From assembly GCA_963734625.1 (NCBI GenBank), contig CAVTHW010000001.1:186001-250000 (forward strand): a stretch of 64,000 nucleotides of DNA. Reading direction: 5' to 3'. This document shows positions 1-11,125 of this stretch, piece by piece. The position numbers were made by a program, and so were the translations under genes. Within the stretch, counting starts at the first letter, position 1; each line of letters begins with the position of its first letter. This DNA comes from CAVTHW01 sp963734625. GTDB taxonomy: Bacteria > Acidobacteriota > Terriglobia > Bryobacterales > Bryobacteraceae. The notes below the pieces were generated by a model that saw nothing but the letters and a program-made list of their open reading frames with translations, was not told the DNA's origin and did no database searches.

Positions 1-162
1 TGGCAGCGCGTGGTGGGCGCGGGCGGCTACATCCGCCTCAAGTACGGCATGGCTCACGAGCAGCGCGTGCGCCTGGCAATGGAAGGCGTCCGCTTTCGCG
101 GCAAGCACGTCGCCATGGAAGACCATCTCCACGTCTTTCGAACCTGGGAGTGGGAATCTTGA
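1..162 (+). CDS. C-terminal end of an unidentified protein (partial)
   Basis: An open frame runs from the first base of the window to a TGA at 160-162 and gives 53 residues. The tail is rich in Arg, His and Trp and ends in TWEWES. I do not recognise the family. The stop codon lies inside the palindrome and -35-like hexamer in front of sufB, so this gene ends directly against the suf promoter region. Nothing shows whether it belongs functionally with the suf genes. Confidence 0.45.
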   Translation, partial: WQRVVGAGGYIRLKYGMAHEQRVRLAMEGVRFRGKHVAMEDHLHVFRTWEWES

Positions 163-179
163 CAGAAGTGTACAGATTC
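154..179. promoter_or_regulatory. 26-bp interrupted palindrome, operator candidate for the suf operon
   Basis: GAATCT (154-159) is mirrored by AGATTC (174-179), and inside it ACA (162-164) is mirrored by TGT (169-171), all around one centre at 166.5. A -35-like TTGACA lies at 159-164 within the palindrome and TATGGT at 183-188 could be the -10, with an 18-bp spacer. The position suits a repressor site. The Rrf2/IscR-like protein encoded at the end of the operon is the obvious candidate ligand, which is inference. Confidence 0.55.
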
Positions 180-195
180 GGCTATGGTAGAGGTG

Positions 196-1641
<1,446 letters not shown>

Positions 1642-1647
1642 GAGCCC

Positions 1648-2412
1648 ATGCTGAAAATCACGGACCTGCGCGCCGGCGTCGGCGGAAAAGAAATTCTTAA
1701 GGGCATAGACCTCGAGGTGCGCGCGGGCGAAGTCCACGCCATCATGGGGCCGAACGGGTCGGGCAAGAGCACTCTAGCCCAGGTGCTGGCTGGCCGGGAC
1801 ACGTATGCGGTCACTGCCGGCACGGTGCTGTATGAGGGATTGGACTTGCTGGCAATGAAGCCCGAGGAGCGCGCCGCGGCGGGAGTCTTCCTGGCATTTC
1901 AATATCCGGTCGAGATTCCCGGCATCAGCAATATGTATTTTCTGAGGGCCGCTCTGAACAGTGTCCGCAAGCACCAGGGCCAGCCCGAGCTTGACGCCTT
2001 CGACTTCATGGAAGTGGTCAAGGAGAAAGTCAAGGCGCTGGGCATGCCGGAGGATCTCTTGAACCGCGCCGTCAATGTCGGTTTCTCGGGCGGTGAGAAG
2101 AAGCGCAACGAAATCTTCCAACTGGCGGTGCTGGAGCCGAAGCTGGCCATCCTGGACGAGACCGACTCCGGCCTGGACATCGACGCGCTCAGGGCCGTAG
2201 CCGCCGGCGTCAACTCGCTGCGCTGCGCGGATCGAGCGTTCATTGTCGTGACCCACTACCAGCGCTTGTTGAACCACATCGTGCCCGACTTCGTTCACGT
2301 GATGTCGGGCGGCAGGCTGGTCAAGTCCGGGGACAAGAACCTGGCCCTCGAACTGGAACGGAAGGGATACGCCGAGTTGGACGAAGCGGCGGTAAGCGAG
2401 CTGGTGCGATGA
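1648..2412 (+). CDS. sufC: SufC, ATPase of the SufBCD complex
   Basis: ABC-type ATPase that binds SufB and SufD and powers conformational change during Fe-S cluster assembly; it is soluble and not a transporter. The 254 residues show Walker A GPNGSGKST at 34-42, the SufC-type signature FSGGEKKRNEI from 146, and Walker B LAILDE at 166-171 followed by the SGLD D-loop. It begins six bases after the sufB stop and its last codons overlap the sufD start by four bases (ATGA), so translation is probably coupled. All catalytic motifs are intact. Confidence 0.96.
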   Translation: MLKITDLRAGVGGKEILKGIDLEVRAGEVHAIMGPNGSGKSTLAQVLAGRDTYAVTAGTVLYEGLDLLAMKPEERAAAGVFLAFQYPVEIPGISNMYFLRAALNSVRKHQGQPELDAFDFMEVVKEKVKALGMPEDLLNRAVNVGFSGGEKKRNEIFQLAVLEPKLAILDETDSGLDIDALRAVAAGVNSLRCADRAFIVVTHYQRLLNHIVPDFVHVMSGGRLVKSGDKNLALELERKGYAELDEAAVSELVR

Positions 2413-3673
2413 TCGAACTGGCGGAGCGGCAGGATCTGTACGTTGCCGGTGAGCCCGCCTGGCTCGCCGCGTTGCGCCGGAAGGCCATGGACCGGTTTGA
2501 GACTCTGGGCTTTCCGACGACAAAACAGGAAGACTGGCGCTTCACCAATGTCAGCGCCATCGCCGGGGCGGAGTTCGAGGCGGGGCGTCCAGCCCAAGCT
2601 GACTTGACGGCCTGGCCGCTGGCGGGACTGGATTGCTCCGCGCGCCTGGTGTTCGTCAACGGCCACCTCTGTGAGGACTTGACCGCAGTGAACGGTTTGC
2701 CCGAAGGCGTCAGAGTTCGCCGCGGGCCTCCCGAGGCACATTTCGCCAGGTACGCGGCTTTCGACCAGCAGCCGTTCGTCGCGCTGAATACCGCGCACTT
2801 CGCCGACGCGGCGCTGGTGGAAATCGCCGAGGGCGTCAGCCTGGACAAGCCCGTACATCTGGTGTTCATCTCGGCGCCGAATGGAAGGCCGACCGTCTCT
2901 CACCCGCGCACCCTGATTCTGGCGGGGCGGGGCAGCCAGGCAGCAGTCATCGAGACCTACGTCGGACCGGCAGGCGCGGCCTATTTCACGAACGTGGTGA
3001 CCGAGATAGTGGCGGGGGAGCAATCGGTCCTCGATCACTACCGGCTCCAGTTCGAGAGCCGCAAGGCGTTTCATGTGGCGACCGTCGAGGCCGTTCAGCG
3101 ACGTTCGAGCGTGTTCAACTCGCACAACGTCGCATTCGGAGCGGCGCTGGCCCGCAACGACATCAATTCCATCCTGGACGCCGAGGGCGCAGAGTGTTTT
3201 CTCAATGGCCTCTACGTCACCTCGGGGAATCAGCACGTGGACAACCACACGCTGCTCGATCACGCCCAGCCGAACTCGGCCAGCCGCGAGCTCTACAAGG
3301 GCATTCTGAGCGGCCACGGGACGGGTGTGTTCAACGGCAAGATCATAGTCCGGAAGGACGCGCAGAAAACCAACGCGATCCAGAGCAATAAGAATCTACT
3401 GCTCTCGGGGGATGCCGTCATCAACACCAAGCCGCAGCTTGAAATTTACGCCGACGACGTGCGGTGCACCCATGGCGCGACCGTTGGCCAGTTGGACGGG
3501 GAAGCGCTTTTCTATATGCAGTCCAGGGGAGTTCCGGCCGGCCAGGCCCGCGAATTGCTGACCCATGCCTTCGCGGCCGAGTTGCTCGAACGCATGCGCT
3601 GGCAGCCGGTTCGCGAGATGCTGGCGCGGGAATTGTCGACGGCGCTCTCCGCGCACCGTGATGGAGGCGCCGA

Positions 3674-3677
<4 letters not shown>
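2409..3677 (+). CDS. sufD: SufD, Fe-S cluster assembly protein
   Basis: SufD, the partner of SufB in the SufB1C2D1 complex, thought to help iron entry. The 422-residue protein carries the C-terminal beta-helix region of the SufB/SufD family, including the segment KTNAIQSNKNLLLS, the DDVRCTHGATVG block and LFYMQSRGV near the end. Start and stop overlap the neighbouring genes by four bases on each side (ATGA at 2409 and at 3674). The N-terminal third is divergent, as is usual for SufD. No frame disruption is seen. Confidence 0.94.
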
Positions 3678-4905
<1,228 letters not shown>

Positions 4906-4906
<1 letters not shown>

Positions 4907-5637
4907 TGTCCGACTTGCGGGAGTTGTACCAGCAGTTGATCGTGGACCACAGCAAGCATCCACGGAATTGCCGCGCCATCGACGGCGCCGATTCGAGCGC
5001 CGAGGGCTACAACCCGCTGTGCGGAGATCGCGTCACGTTGTTCGTGAAACTAGACGGGGACCGCGTGCGGGACATCAGCTTCCAGGGCAACGGCTGCGCC
5101 ATTTCCACGGCCTCGGCCTCGCTGCTGACCGAGGTTCTGCGCGGCAAGACCCGCGCCGAGGCCGAGGCGCTCTTCGCGAGCTTTCACGAGCTTGTAACCG
5201 GCGGCCAGCCGAAGGACAGTTCGGGGCCGCCGCTCGGGAAACTGAAGGTTTTTGCCGGCGTGTCCGAATTTCCGGTCCGGGTCAAGTGCGCTACGCTGGT
5301 CTGGCACACCTTGAAGGCCGCCCTAAGCCAAATCCATATGGTGGAAGAGAAACTAGTGATTCGGGCCCTCCGCGAGTGCTACGATCCGGAGATCCCGGTC
5401 AACATCTATGACCTCGGATTGATCTACAACGTGAAGATCGATCCCTCGGGGAAGGTGGACATTCGCATGACGCTGACCGCCCCAGGTTGCCCCGTGGCGG
5501 GCTCGCTCCCCGAGTACATCAAGACCAAGGTCGAAGCGGTGCCGGGGGTGACGGAGGTGACCGTCGAGCTGACGTTCGATCCTCCCTGGACGAACGCCAG
5601 AATGTCCGAAGCCGCGCGGCTCCAGCTCGGAATCTAG
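4906..5637 (+). CDS. sufU: SufU-SufT fusion: sulfur acceptor/scaffold joined to a MIP18-type Fe-S maturation domain
   Basis: One uninterrupted 243-residue frame carries two domains. Residues 1-140 are SufU/IscU-like, with C39, D41, C64 and C128 at the positions of the SufU zinc and sulfur-acceptor ligands, so this half should receive persulfide sulfur from SufS. Residues 145-243 are a DUF59/MIP18 domain (SufT type), with YDPEIPVNIYDLG near 159-171 and the conserved cysteine C195 in TAPGCPV. The internal Met at 145 has no ribosome-binding site before it, so separate translation of the second half is unlikely. SufU and SufT are usually separate proteins. The gene follows sufS directly and precedes the Rrf2 regulator by nine bases. 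Confidence 0.9.
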
Positions 5638-5646
5638 GTTCGGCGT

Positions 5647-6114
5647 ATGAAGCTGACTGCCCACGAAGAGTACGGCCTGCGCTGCCTGCTGCAAGTCGGG
5701 AGCGAATGGCCCAGCGGAAGCCTGACGATCCCCGAGGTTAGCCGGAAGGAGGGCATCTCCATTGCTTACGCCGGGAAGATCCTCCAGTTGCTGCGCCAAG
5801 GCGGTTTCCTGAAGAGCGTTCGGGGCCAGACCGGCGGCTATACCCTAGCGCTTCCTCCCGAGGAAATCGTGATTCGCGATGTTCTCGATGTGCTTGGCGG
5901 CCGGCTCTACCGGGAGGATTTCTGCCGCGGCCACAAAGGGAACGAAAAATCCTGCACGCACGGCACCGACTGCGCCATCCGTTCCCTTTGGCGGACCGTG
6001 CAAGGCGCCGTGGACGAGGTATTGGGCAGAACCACGCTGAAAGACCTGCTGCGCAAGGAACAGGAGATGACCTCCTGGTTGCACGAGCTCGTGCCGCTGG
6101 AGACGCGGCAGTGA
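5647..6114 (+). CDS. Rrf2-family transcriptional regulator, IscR/SufR-like
   Basis: A 155-residue Rrf2 protein with an N-terminal winged helix (MKLTAHEEYGLRCL start, QTGGYTLA wing) and a cluster-binding loop with three cysteines, C93, C103 and C109. These correspond to the Fe-S ligands of IscR, so the protein probably senses cluster status and controls the suf genes. Unlike iscR, which usually leads its operon, it is the last gene of this one. The palindrome at 154-179 is its most likely binding site here, which is inferred from position only. Other Rrf2 members such as NsrR sense NO, and an NO reductase lies 2.7 kb away, so that role cannot be excluded. Confidence 0.85.
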   Translation: MKLTAHEEYGLRCLLQVGSEWPSGSLTIPEVSRKEGISIAYAGKILQLLRQGGFLKSVRGQTGGYTLALPPEEIVIRDVLDVLGGRLYREDFCRGHKGNEKSCTHGTDCAIRSLWRTVQGAVDEVLGRTTLKDLLRKEQEMTSWLHELVPLETRQ

Positions 6115-6157
6115 AGGGCTAGCGGGACCTTCACCACGGCTTGGCCACCGCGCACGA

Positions 6158-7201
6158 TCAGTGGTGGTACTTCGGGTGGCTGCGGATCGTTTTGTGAATC
6201 GCCTTCCATTTCCGCCTTTCGGCGAGGCTGGCCGGGACGTCCTGCGCGGCTTGGCGGTGGCGCAGTTCCGCACCGAGCTTACGGAAACTGTCCCAACGCG
6301 ACGCGTCGATCTGGCCGCACGCGAGGGCTTGCGCGACGGCGCAGCCGGGTTCGCCTGTGTGCGTGCAGTCGCTGAAGCGGCACCCTTCGGCCAGCGCCGT
6401 GATCTCGGAGAAGACTTCATCGAGCGAGTCTTCGCCGGCCCAAAGCTGCAACTCGCGCATGCCGGGAGTGTCGATGATCGCTCCTCCGGCCGGGAGCGGC
6501 ATAAGCATGCGGCTGGTGGTGGTGTGGCGACCGCGGGAATCAGAGGCTCGCACCGCACTGGTTGCGAGCCGCTCGTCCCCAAGCAGACCGTTTGCGATGG
6601 TCGATTTCCCCGCTCCAGAGGAGCCCAGGAGCACCACGGTCCGGCCGCGCACCAATTCCCGGAGTGGATCCACGCTTTGCGCCGCGCTGAGGGGCACGAC
6701 CGGCGCCGCCGGCGCGATTCGCGCGACCGCGTCCATGCGTGCGGCGGTGTCCGTGCACAGGTCGGCTTTGTTCAGGATGACGGCCGTCGCGCCGCCACTC
6801 TCGCGGCTCAGAACCAGGTAGCGTTCCAGGCGGCGCAGGTTGAAGTCCCCGTCGAGACCGCACACGACGAGCGCGAGGTCCACGTTGGTTGCGATCACCT
6901 GTTCGTGTTGGGCGGTGCCGGCCGCGCGGCGGGAGAACTGCGTGCGCCGCGGCAGCACGGCTTCCATCCGGGCGAGTTCGGGGCCTACGGGCCGCGCCAC
7001 GACCCAATCGCCCACTGCGGGAAGCACATCCTCCCAGCGCAAACGCCCCGCCGGCGCCGCCTCGCACTCGCCGTGCTCCAGGTACACACGATACTGCTCG
7101 TGGGCGGCGAATGATACGCGGCCCAATTCCAATTCCGCGGCCTCGTGAGGCCGGAAGAGCTCGCGCACACGCGCGTCCGCTCCCAGTTGTTCCAGAAACA
7201 T
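6158..7201 (-). CDS. rsgA: RsgA, small ribosomal subunit biogenesis GTPase
   Basis: Circularly permuted GTPase that acts late in 30S subunit maturation. The 347-residue protein has an N-terminal OB-fold region, then the GTPase motifs in permuted order: NKAD at 144-147, the P-loop GSSGAGKST at 193-201 and DTPG at 244-247. A C-terminal zinc-binding motif follows (cysteines and a histidine in CRFSDCTHTGEPGC). I set the start at 7201 because GGAG lies nine bases upstream; the in-frame ATG at 7228 has no such site. The gene stands alone, convergent with the suf operon. Confidence 0.93.
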   Translation of the reverse strand: MFLEQLGADARVRELFRPHEAAELELGRVSFAAHEQYRVYLEHGECEAAPAGRLRWEDVLPAVGDWVVARPVGPELARMEAVLPRRTQFSRRAAGTAQHEQVIATNVDLALVVCGLDGDFNLRRLERYLVLSRESGGATAVILNKADLCTDTAARMDAVARIAPAAPVVPLSAAQSVDPLRELVRGRTVVLLGSSGAGKSTIANGLLGDERLATSAVRASDSRGRHTTTSRMLMPLPAGGAIIDTPGMRELQLWAGEDSLDEVFSEITALAEGCRFSDCTHTGEPGCAVAQALACGQIDASRWDSFRKLGAELRHRQAAQDVPASLAERRKWKAIHKTIRSHPKYHH

Positions 7202-7394
7202 TTCCGTTCGCTCCAAAAAAAAACACACTTCAACCCAGCGGCTACAGAGGTTGACTTGGAGGGCGCAACCCGCACCCCTAGCGAACGGTCGCCAGCATAG
7301 ATATAAGTCTAGCGCGGCGGCCGGCGGGGCTCGGTGATGGGCGGGCCAAATCGCTCTCGCTTCATGATGTTTCGGGGACTCTATCCAAGGACGG
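7202..7394. other. Intergenic spacer with no recognised feature
   Basis: About 190 bases between the rsgA start and the stop of the MFS gene, both on the minus strand. It should hold the rsgA promoter, and the minus strand has a run of T just upstream of the rsgA ribosome-binding site. I could not identify convincing -35 and -10 boxes. Confidence 0.4.
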
Positions 7395-8687
7395 CTAGCT
7401 AACCGAGCCCCCCCGCATCTCGGTTTCCTGTTCCGCGGGCGTGATCTCGACCGGTTTGGGCAGCCAGCCTCTCCAGTTCGCCCAGCCCCACAGGACCGCG
7501 GTCAGGCAGCCGAGGGCTCCCGCCACGACTCCGATGGCGCGGGGGCTGTAATACTCCGAAGCGATGCCGGCCACGGCCATCGAGACCAGCATGACGGGCC
7601 AGCGCAGCGTCTCCATGGTGGCGAAGACGCGGCCCCGGAACTCGTCCGGCGTGTAGCGCAGAAGCTGATAATTGTTCAGCGTTGTGGTGACCGCCATCCC
7701 CACCCGCGAAAGCGCGATGTAGATCAAGGCCACCCAATACAAACCGGCCAGGCTGAAGGCCACGTATGCCGCGCCGTGGACCAAATAGGAAATGGTCACA
7801 GCGTGCTTGAAAGCGGGATAGCTCATTTTGCGGCTTATCAGGTGCGCCAGAATCCCGCCCGCCAGCAGGCCGATTCCCGCGAAGCCCCAAATGGTGCCGA
7901 TGCCCTCCGATCCCCGGTGGAAAACCTGAACGCCAAAGAGGGCGAATAGAATCTGCGCCGCGCCGCCGCCCATCGCCCATCCAGCGGACATCAGCCCGAT
8001 GCCCAGGATGAGCGGCACGCGGGCCATGTAAGCGAGCCCCTCTTTGTACTCATGCCAGGGGCGTATGACGCGACCGGCTTGCGCCCGGTGCTGGGCGCGG
8101 AAGCCGCCATCCGGGAGGCGCATACGCCAGACCGCGGCCGCCGAGAACAGGAAGGAGAGCGCGTTGAGGATGAACCCCCATTGGTAGCCAAAACGGGCCG
8201 TACTGAGCCCGCCCAGCATGGCCCCCAAGACCAGAGTCGCCCACTGGGTGGTCTGGGTGAGCGAATTGGCGGCGTGCAACTCCTCCTTGCTGGCGATGGC
8301 GGGCAGAATAGCGGCACGGCCGCTGGTAAAGAACGGGGAGGCGAACATCAGCAAGGCGCTGAGCAGATATAGCAGCCAGGTCTCGTGGTAACGGATGGTG
8401 AAGATGAAGGCCAGCGCCACCACGGCGCGCACCAGGTCGCTGGCAATCATGATGCGCTTGCGGTCCCAACGGTCCAGGAGCACGCCGGCGATGGGCCCGG
8501 CGATGATGGCGGGGACGGCGCGGCTGAGCATAACCAGGCTCACCACCAGGCCCGAGCCGGTGATCTCCATGGCGAGGGCGAAGACGGCGACATTGTTGAA
8601 GTTGTCGCCGATCTCGCTGACCACCTGGCCCAGCCAGACGTTGCGGTAATTCCGGTTGTTCTTGAGCAGATCCTTGAAGTCCACCAT
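7395..8687 (-). CDS. MFS transporter (MFS_3 / EntS-like exporter)
   Basis: Major facilitator superfamily protein of 430 residues with about 12 predicted membrane helices and the MFS loop motif LLDRWDRKR between helices 2 and 3. The N-terminus, with WLGQVVSEIGDNF, matches the subgroup that includes EntS-like exporters and proton-driven drug efflux proteins; the substrate cannot be told from sequence. It is transcribed away from the NO reductase gene and shares a 121-base divergent intergenic region with it. A second MFS protein of the same broad subgroup lies at 55.9-57.1 kb. Confidence 0.85.
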   Translation of the reverse strand: MVDFKDLLKNNRNYRNVWLGQVVSEIGDNFNNVAVFALAMEITGSGLVVSLVMLSRAVPAIIAGPIAGVLLDRWDRKRIMIASDLVRAVVALAFIFTIRYHETWLLYLLSALLMFASPFFTSGRAAILPAIASKEELHAANSLTQTTQWATLVLGAMLGGLSTARFGYQWGFILNALSFLFSAAAVWRMRLPDGGFRAQHRAQAGRVIRPWHEYKEGLAYMARVPLILGIGLMSAGWAMGGGAAQILFALFGVQVFHRGSEGIGTIWGFAGIGLLAGGILAHLISRKMSYPAFKHAVTISYLVHGAAYVAFSLAGLYWVALIYIALSRVGMAVTTTLNNYQLLRYTPDEFRGRVFATMETLRWPVMLVSMAVAGIASEYYSPRAIGVVAGALGCLTAVLWGWANWRGWLPKPVEITPAEQETEMRGGSVS

Positions 8688-8718
8688 CGCTCGGCTCAGA
8701 CCTCATCGTACCTTGCTA

Positions 8719-8746
8719 TTGACAACTGTGACCAAAGTCATAGAAT
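8719..8746 (+). promoter_or_regulatory. Sigma-70-like promoter of the NO reductase gene
   Basis: TTGACA at 8719-8724 and TAGAAT at 8741-8746 are separated by 16 bases, close to consensus. The predicted start of transcription lies about 50-55 bases before the ATG at 8809, which is preceded by GGAGGAGA. Confidence 0.6.
8726..8743. promoter_or_regulatory. Inverted repeat inside the NO reductase promoter, operator candidate
   Basis: TGAC (8729-8732) and GTCA (8737-8740) are mirrored around a centre at 8734.5, and the symmetry extends to T8727/A8742 and C8726/G8743 with one mismatch. The repeat lies between the -35 and -10 boxes and overlaps the -10, a classic repressor position. It does not match the FNR/Dnr consensus. 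A NO- or redox-responsive repressor is plausible but not shown. Confidence 0.4.
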
Positions 8747-8808
8747 GCTTCACCAGGGCTTGTCATAGTGGCATCTATACCAGTTCAAGTGCGGGAGGAG
8801 AGTACACC

Positions 8809-11025
8809 ATGAAGAAGCTGTGGCTCAGCGCTCTAATCGTAGTCGTCGTTTCGTTCGGCGTTTTGGGTTGGATTGGAACGCAAATCTACCAGAAGATGCC
8901 GCCGATTCCCGACCGGGTTGTGTCCTCGGACGGAGTAGAATTGATCGCCAGCGGCGAGATTGGCCGGGGCCAGAATGTGTGGCAAGCCATGGGCGGCATG
9001 GAAGTCGGATCCATCTGGGGACATGGCAGCTACGTGGCCCCGGACTGGACGGCCGACTGGCTGCACCGGGAAGCCGTCTACGTCCTGGACGAGTGGGCTA
9101 GGGCATTGCGCAACGTGAGTTACGACAAGCTCTCGCCGGAGGATCAGGGTGAGCTCCAGGCGCGGCTGCAACAGATGTACCGCGCCAACACGTATGATCC
9201 CGCCACGGGCGTGCTTCGCATCGATCCGGCGCGCGCGCGGGCCTACCAGGCCTGTCTGGCGCACTACGCCGATGTGTTCATAAACGGCGAGACGGATTAC
9301 GCCATCCCGGCCGGAACCATCGGCGATCCGGCGCAAATGAAGCAGTTCGCCGCTTTCATCTTCTGGACCGCCTGGGCGTCGTCGACTAGCCGGCCAGGGG
9401 AGAAGATCTCCTATACCAGCAACTGGCCCTACGAGCCGCTGGTCGGCAACCGCCCAACCGGGGAAACGGTCATGTGGACCGGCGTGAGCATCATTGTGCT
9501 GCTGGCCGGGATTTCCGCCATGGTGGTCTGGTACGCCTCGCAGAAGCGGCAGGAAGAAGCGGGGCCTCTGCCCGAGACCGATCCGCTGATGAACTGGAGC
9601 GCGACCCCGTCGCAGAAGGGCGTGGTCAAGTACTTCTGGGTGGTGGCCGCGCTGCTCCTGGTTCAAATCCTGATGGGAGTGATCACGGCGCACTACGGCG
9701 TGGAGGGCGGCGGATTCTACGGGGTCAAGCTGGATCAGTGGCTGCCGTACAGCGTCACGCGCACCTGGCACATCCAGACCGGCCTATTCTGGATCGCCAC
9801 TGCGTGGCTGGCGGCGGGGCTGTTCATAGGACCGCTGGTCAGCGGGGTCGAGCCGAAGGGGCAGAAACTCGGGGTAAACGCACTGTTTCTGGCGCTGTTT
9901 GTGGTGGTGGGCGGGTCTCTGGCGGGCGAATGGCTCAGCATCAAGGGCAAGCTGACCGGCTCGGCGTCGTTCTTCTGGGGCCACCAGGGGTACGAATATG
10001 TCGATCTCGGCCGAATCTGGCAGATTCTGCTCTTCGTGGGGCTGCTGTTCTGGTTCTTCCTGGTGGTGCGGTCGGTCCGGCCGGCGCTTGCCAGCGGCAG
10101 CAAGGAGCAGCGCCAGTTGCTCTGGGTCTTCATCCTTGCGGCGGGCGCCATCGGTTTGTTCTACGGAGCCGGCTTGAACTGGGGACAGAACACGCACCTT
10201 TCGCTTGTGGAGTACTGGCGGTGGTGGGTGGTTCACCTGTGGGTTGAGGGCTTCTTCGAAGTGTTCGCCACGGCGGTGATTGCGTTTTTCTTTGCCCGGC
10301 TGAACCTGATCCGGCCGGGGCTGGCGGCAAAGTCGGCGCTGCTGAGCGGGATTATTTACCTGAGCGGCGGCATCATCGGCACCTGCCACCACCTGTACTT
10401 CGCGGGGACGCCCACGGTCGCGCTGGCCTGGGGCTCGGTGTTCAGCGCGCTGGAGGTGGTCCCCCTGGTGCTGATCGCGTTTTCGGCCCTGGAAGACTTG
10501 CGGCGCGGGAAGCTCACGGTTTGGGCCGAGCGCTACAAGTGGCCCATCCGGTTCTTTGTGGCGGTCGGCTTCTGGAACATGGTCGGGGCCGGCCTGTTCG
10601 GCTTTATGATTAACCCGCCTATCGCCCTGTACTTCATGCAAGGGCTGAACACCACCCCGCTGCACGGGCACGCCGCGCTGTTCGGCGTCTACGGCATGCT
10701 GGGAGTGGGCCTGATGCTGGTTTGCCTGCGTGCGTTGGAGCCTGGCGTGGTATGGCGCGAAGGCTACCTCAAGGTGGCGTTTTGGGGCATGAACCTCGGG
10801 CTGTTGGCGATGTGCGTGGGCAGCCTGCTTCCGGTGGGGTTGCTGCAAACCTGGGCTTCGGTGGACAGCGGCTACTGGTACGCGCGAAGCAGCGAGTTTC
10901 TGGGCACGCCGCTCATGCAGACCCTGCGCTGGCTGCGAGTTCCGGGAGACACGATCTTCGCCGTCGGGGCTGTGGCCCTGGTGGTGTTCGTGCTGACGAC
11001 ACGGCCGAAGCGGGTGATAGAATAG
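8809..11025 (+). CDS. norZ: Quinol-dependent nitric oxide reductase (qNOR)
   Basis: Single-subunit membrane enzyme that reduces NO to N2O with electrons from quinol. The 738-residue protein begins with one membrane anchor and a periplasmic domain that resembles the cytochrome c subunit but lacks a CxxCH heme motif, as in qNORs. A twelve-to-thirteen-helix NorB-like domain follows. Heme and non-heme iron ligands are visible in TWHIQTG, HLWVEGFFEVF (His and Glu), CHHLYF and LHGHAALFG. I set the start at 8809 because GGAGGAGA precedes it at good spacing; the longer frame upstream is not coding. No other denitrification gene is nearby, so a NO-detoxification role is likely. Confidence 0.93.
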   Translation: MKKLWLSALIVVVVSFGVLGWIGTQIYQKMPPIPDRVVSSDGVELIASGEIGRGQNVWQAMGGMEVGSIWGHGSYVAPDWTADWLHREAVYVLDEWARALRNVSYDKLSPEDQGELQARLQQMYRANTYDPATGVLRIDPARARAYQACLAHYADVFINGETDYAIPAGTIGDPAQMKQFAAFIFWTAWASSTSRPGEKISYTSNWPYEPLVGNRPTGETVMWTGVSIIVLLAGISAMVVWYASQKRQEEAGPLPETDPLMNWSATPSQKGVVKYFWVVAALLLVQILMGVITAHYGVEGGGFYGVKLDQWLPYSVTRTWHIQTGLFWIATAWLAAGLFIGPLVSGVEPKGQKLGVNALFLALFVVVGGSLAGEWLSIKGKLTGSASFFWGHQGYEYVDLGRIWQILLFVGLLFWFFLVVRSVRPALASGSKEQRQLLWVFILAAGAIGLFYGAGLNWGQNTHLSLVEYWRWWVVHLWVEGFFEVFATAVIAFFFARLNLIRPGLAAKSALLSGIIYLSGGIIGTCHHLYFAGTPTVALAWGSVFSALEVVPLVLIAFSALEDLRRGKLTVWAERYKWPIRFFVAVGFWNMVGAGLFGFMINPPIALYFMQGLNTTPLHGHAALFGVYGMLGVGLMLVCLRALEPGVVWREGYLKVAFWGMNLGLLAMCVGSLLPVGLLQTWASVDSGYWYARSSEFLGTPLMQTLRWLRVPGDTIFAVGAVALVVFVLTTRPKRVIE

Positions 11026-11097
11026 CGCTGCTATGCGTTCAATCGGCCCGACGGCGCTAATGCAGCACCGACTCGACGCCGTCGAGCGGCTGTTGCA

Positions 11098-11125
11098 GGG
11101 TCACCCGCCTATGCCGGGGTGACCC
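11098..11125. terminator. Hairpin between two convergent genes
   Basis: GGGTCACCC (11098-11106) and GGGTGACCC (11117-11125) form a perfect 9-bp stem with a 10-base loop. It lies between the NO reductase stop and the end of the minus-strand gene, whose stop codon falls in the loop. There is no T run, so it may act as a bidirectional terminator without a classic tail. Confidence 0.5.

Noticed and set aside
5338..5637. Separate sufT gene starting at the internal ATG 5338
   Set aside because: No ribosome-binding site precedes the ATG and the SufU frame runs into it without a stop, so a fusion is better supported.
5647..6114. Rrf2 protein as NsrR, the NO-sensing repressor of norZ
   Set aside because: Possible because norZ lies near, but the position at the end of the suf operon favours an IscR/SufR role. 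Kept only as an alternative.
11033..11122. 29-codon ORF directly after norZ (MRSIGPTALMQHRLDAVE...)
   Set aside because: It has an ATG but no convincing ribosome-binding site, and it ends in the convergent hairpin. Too short to support.
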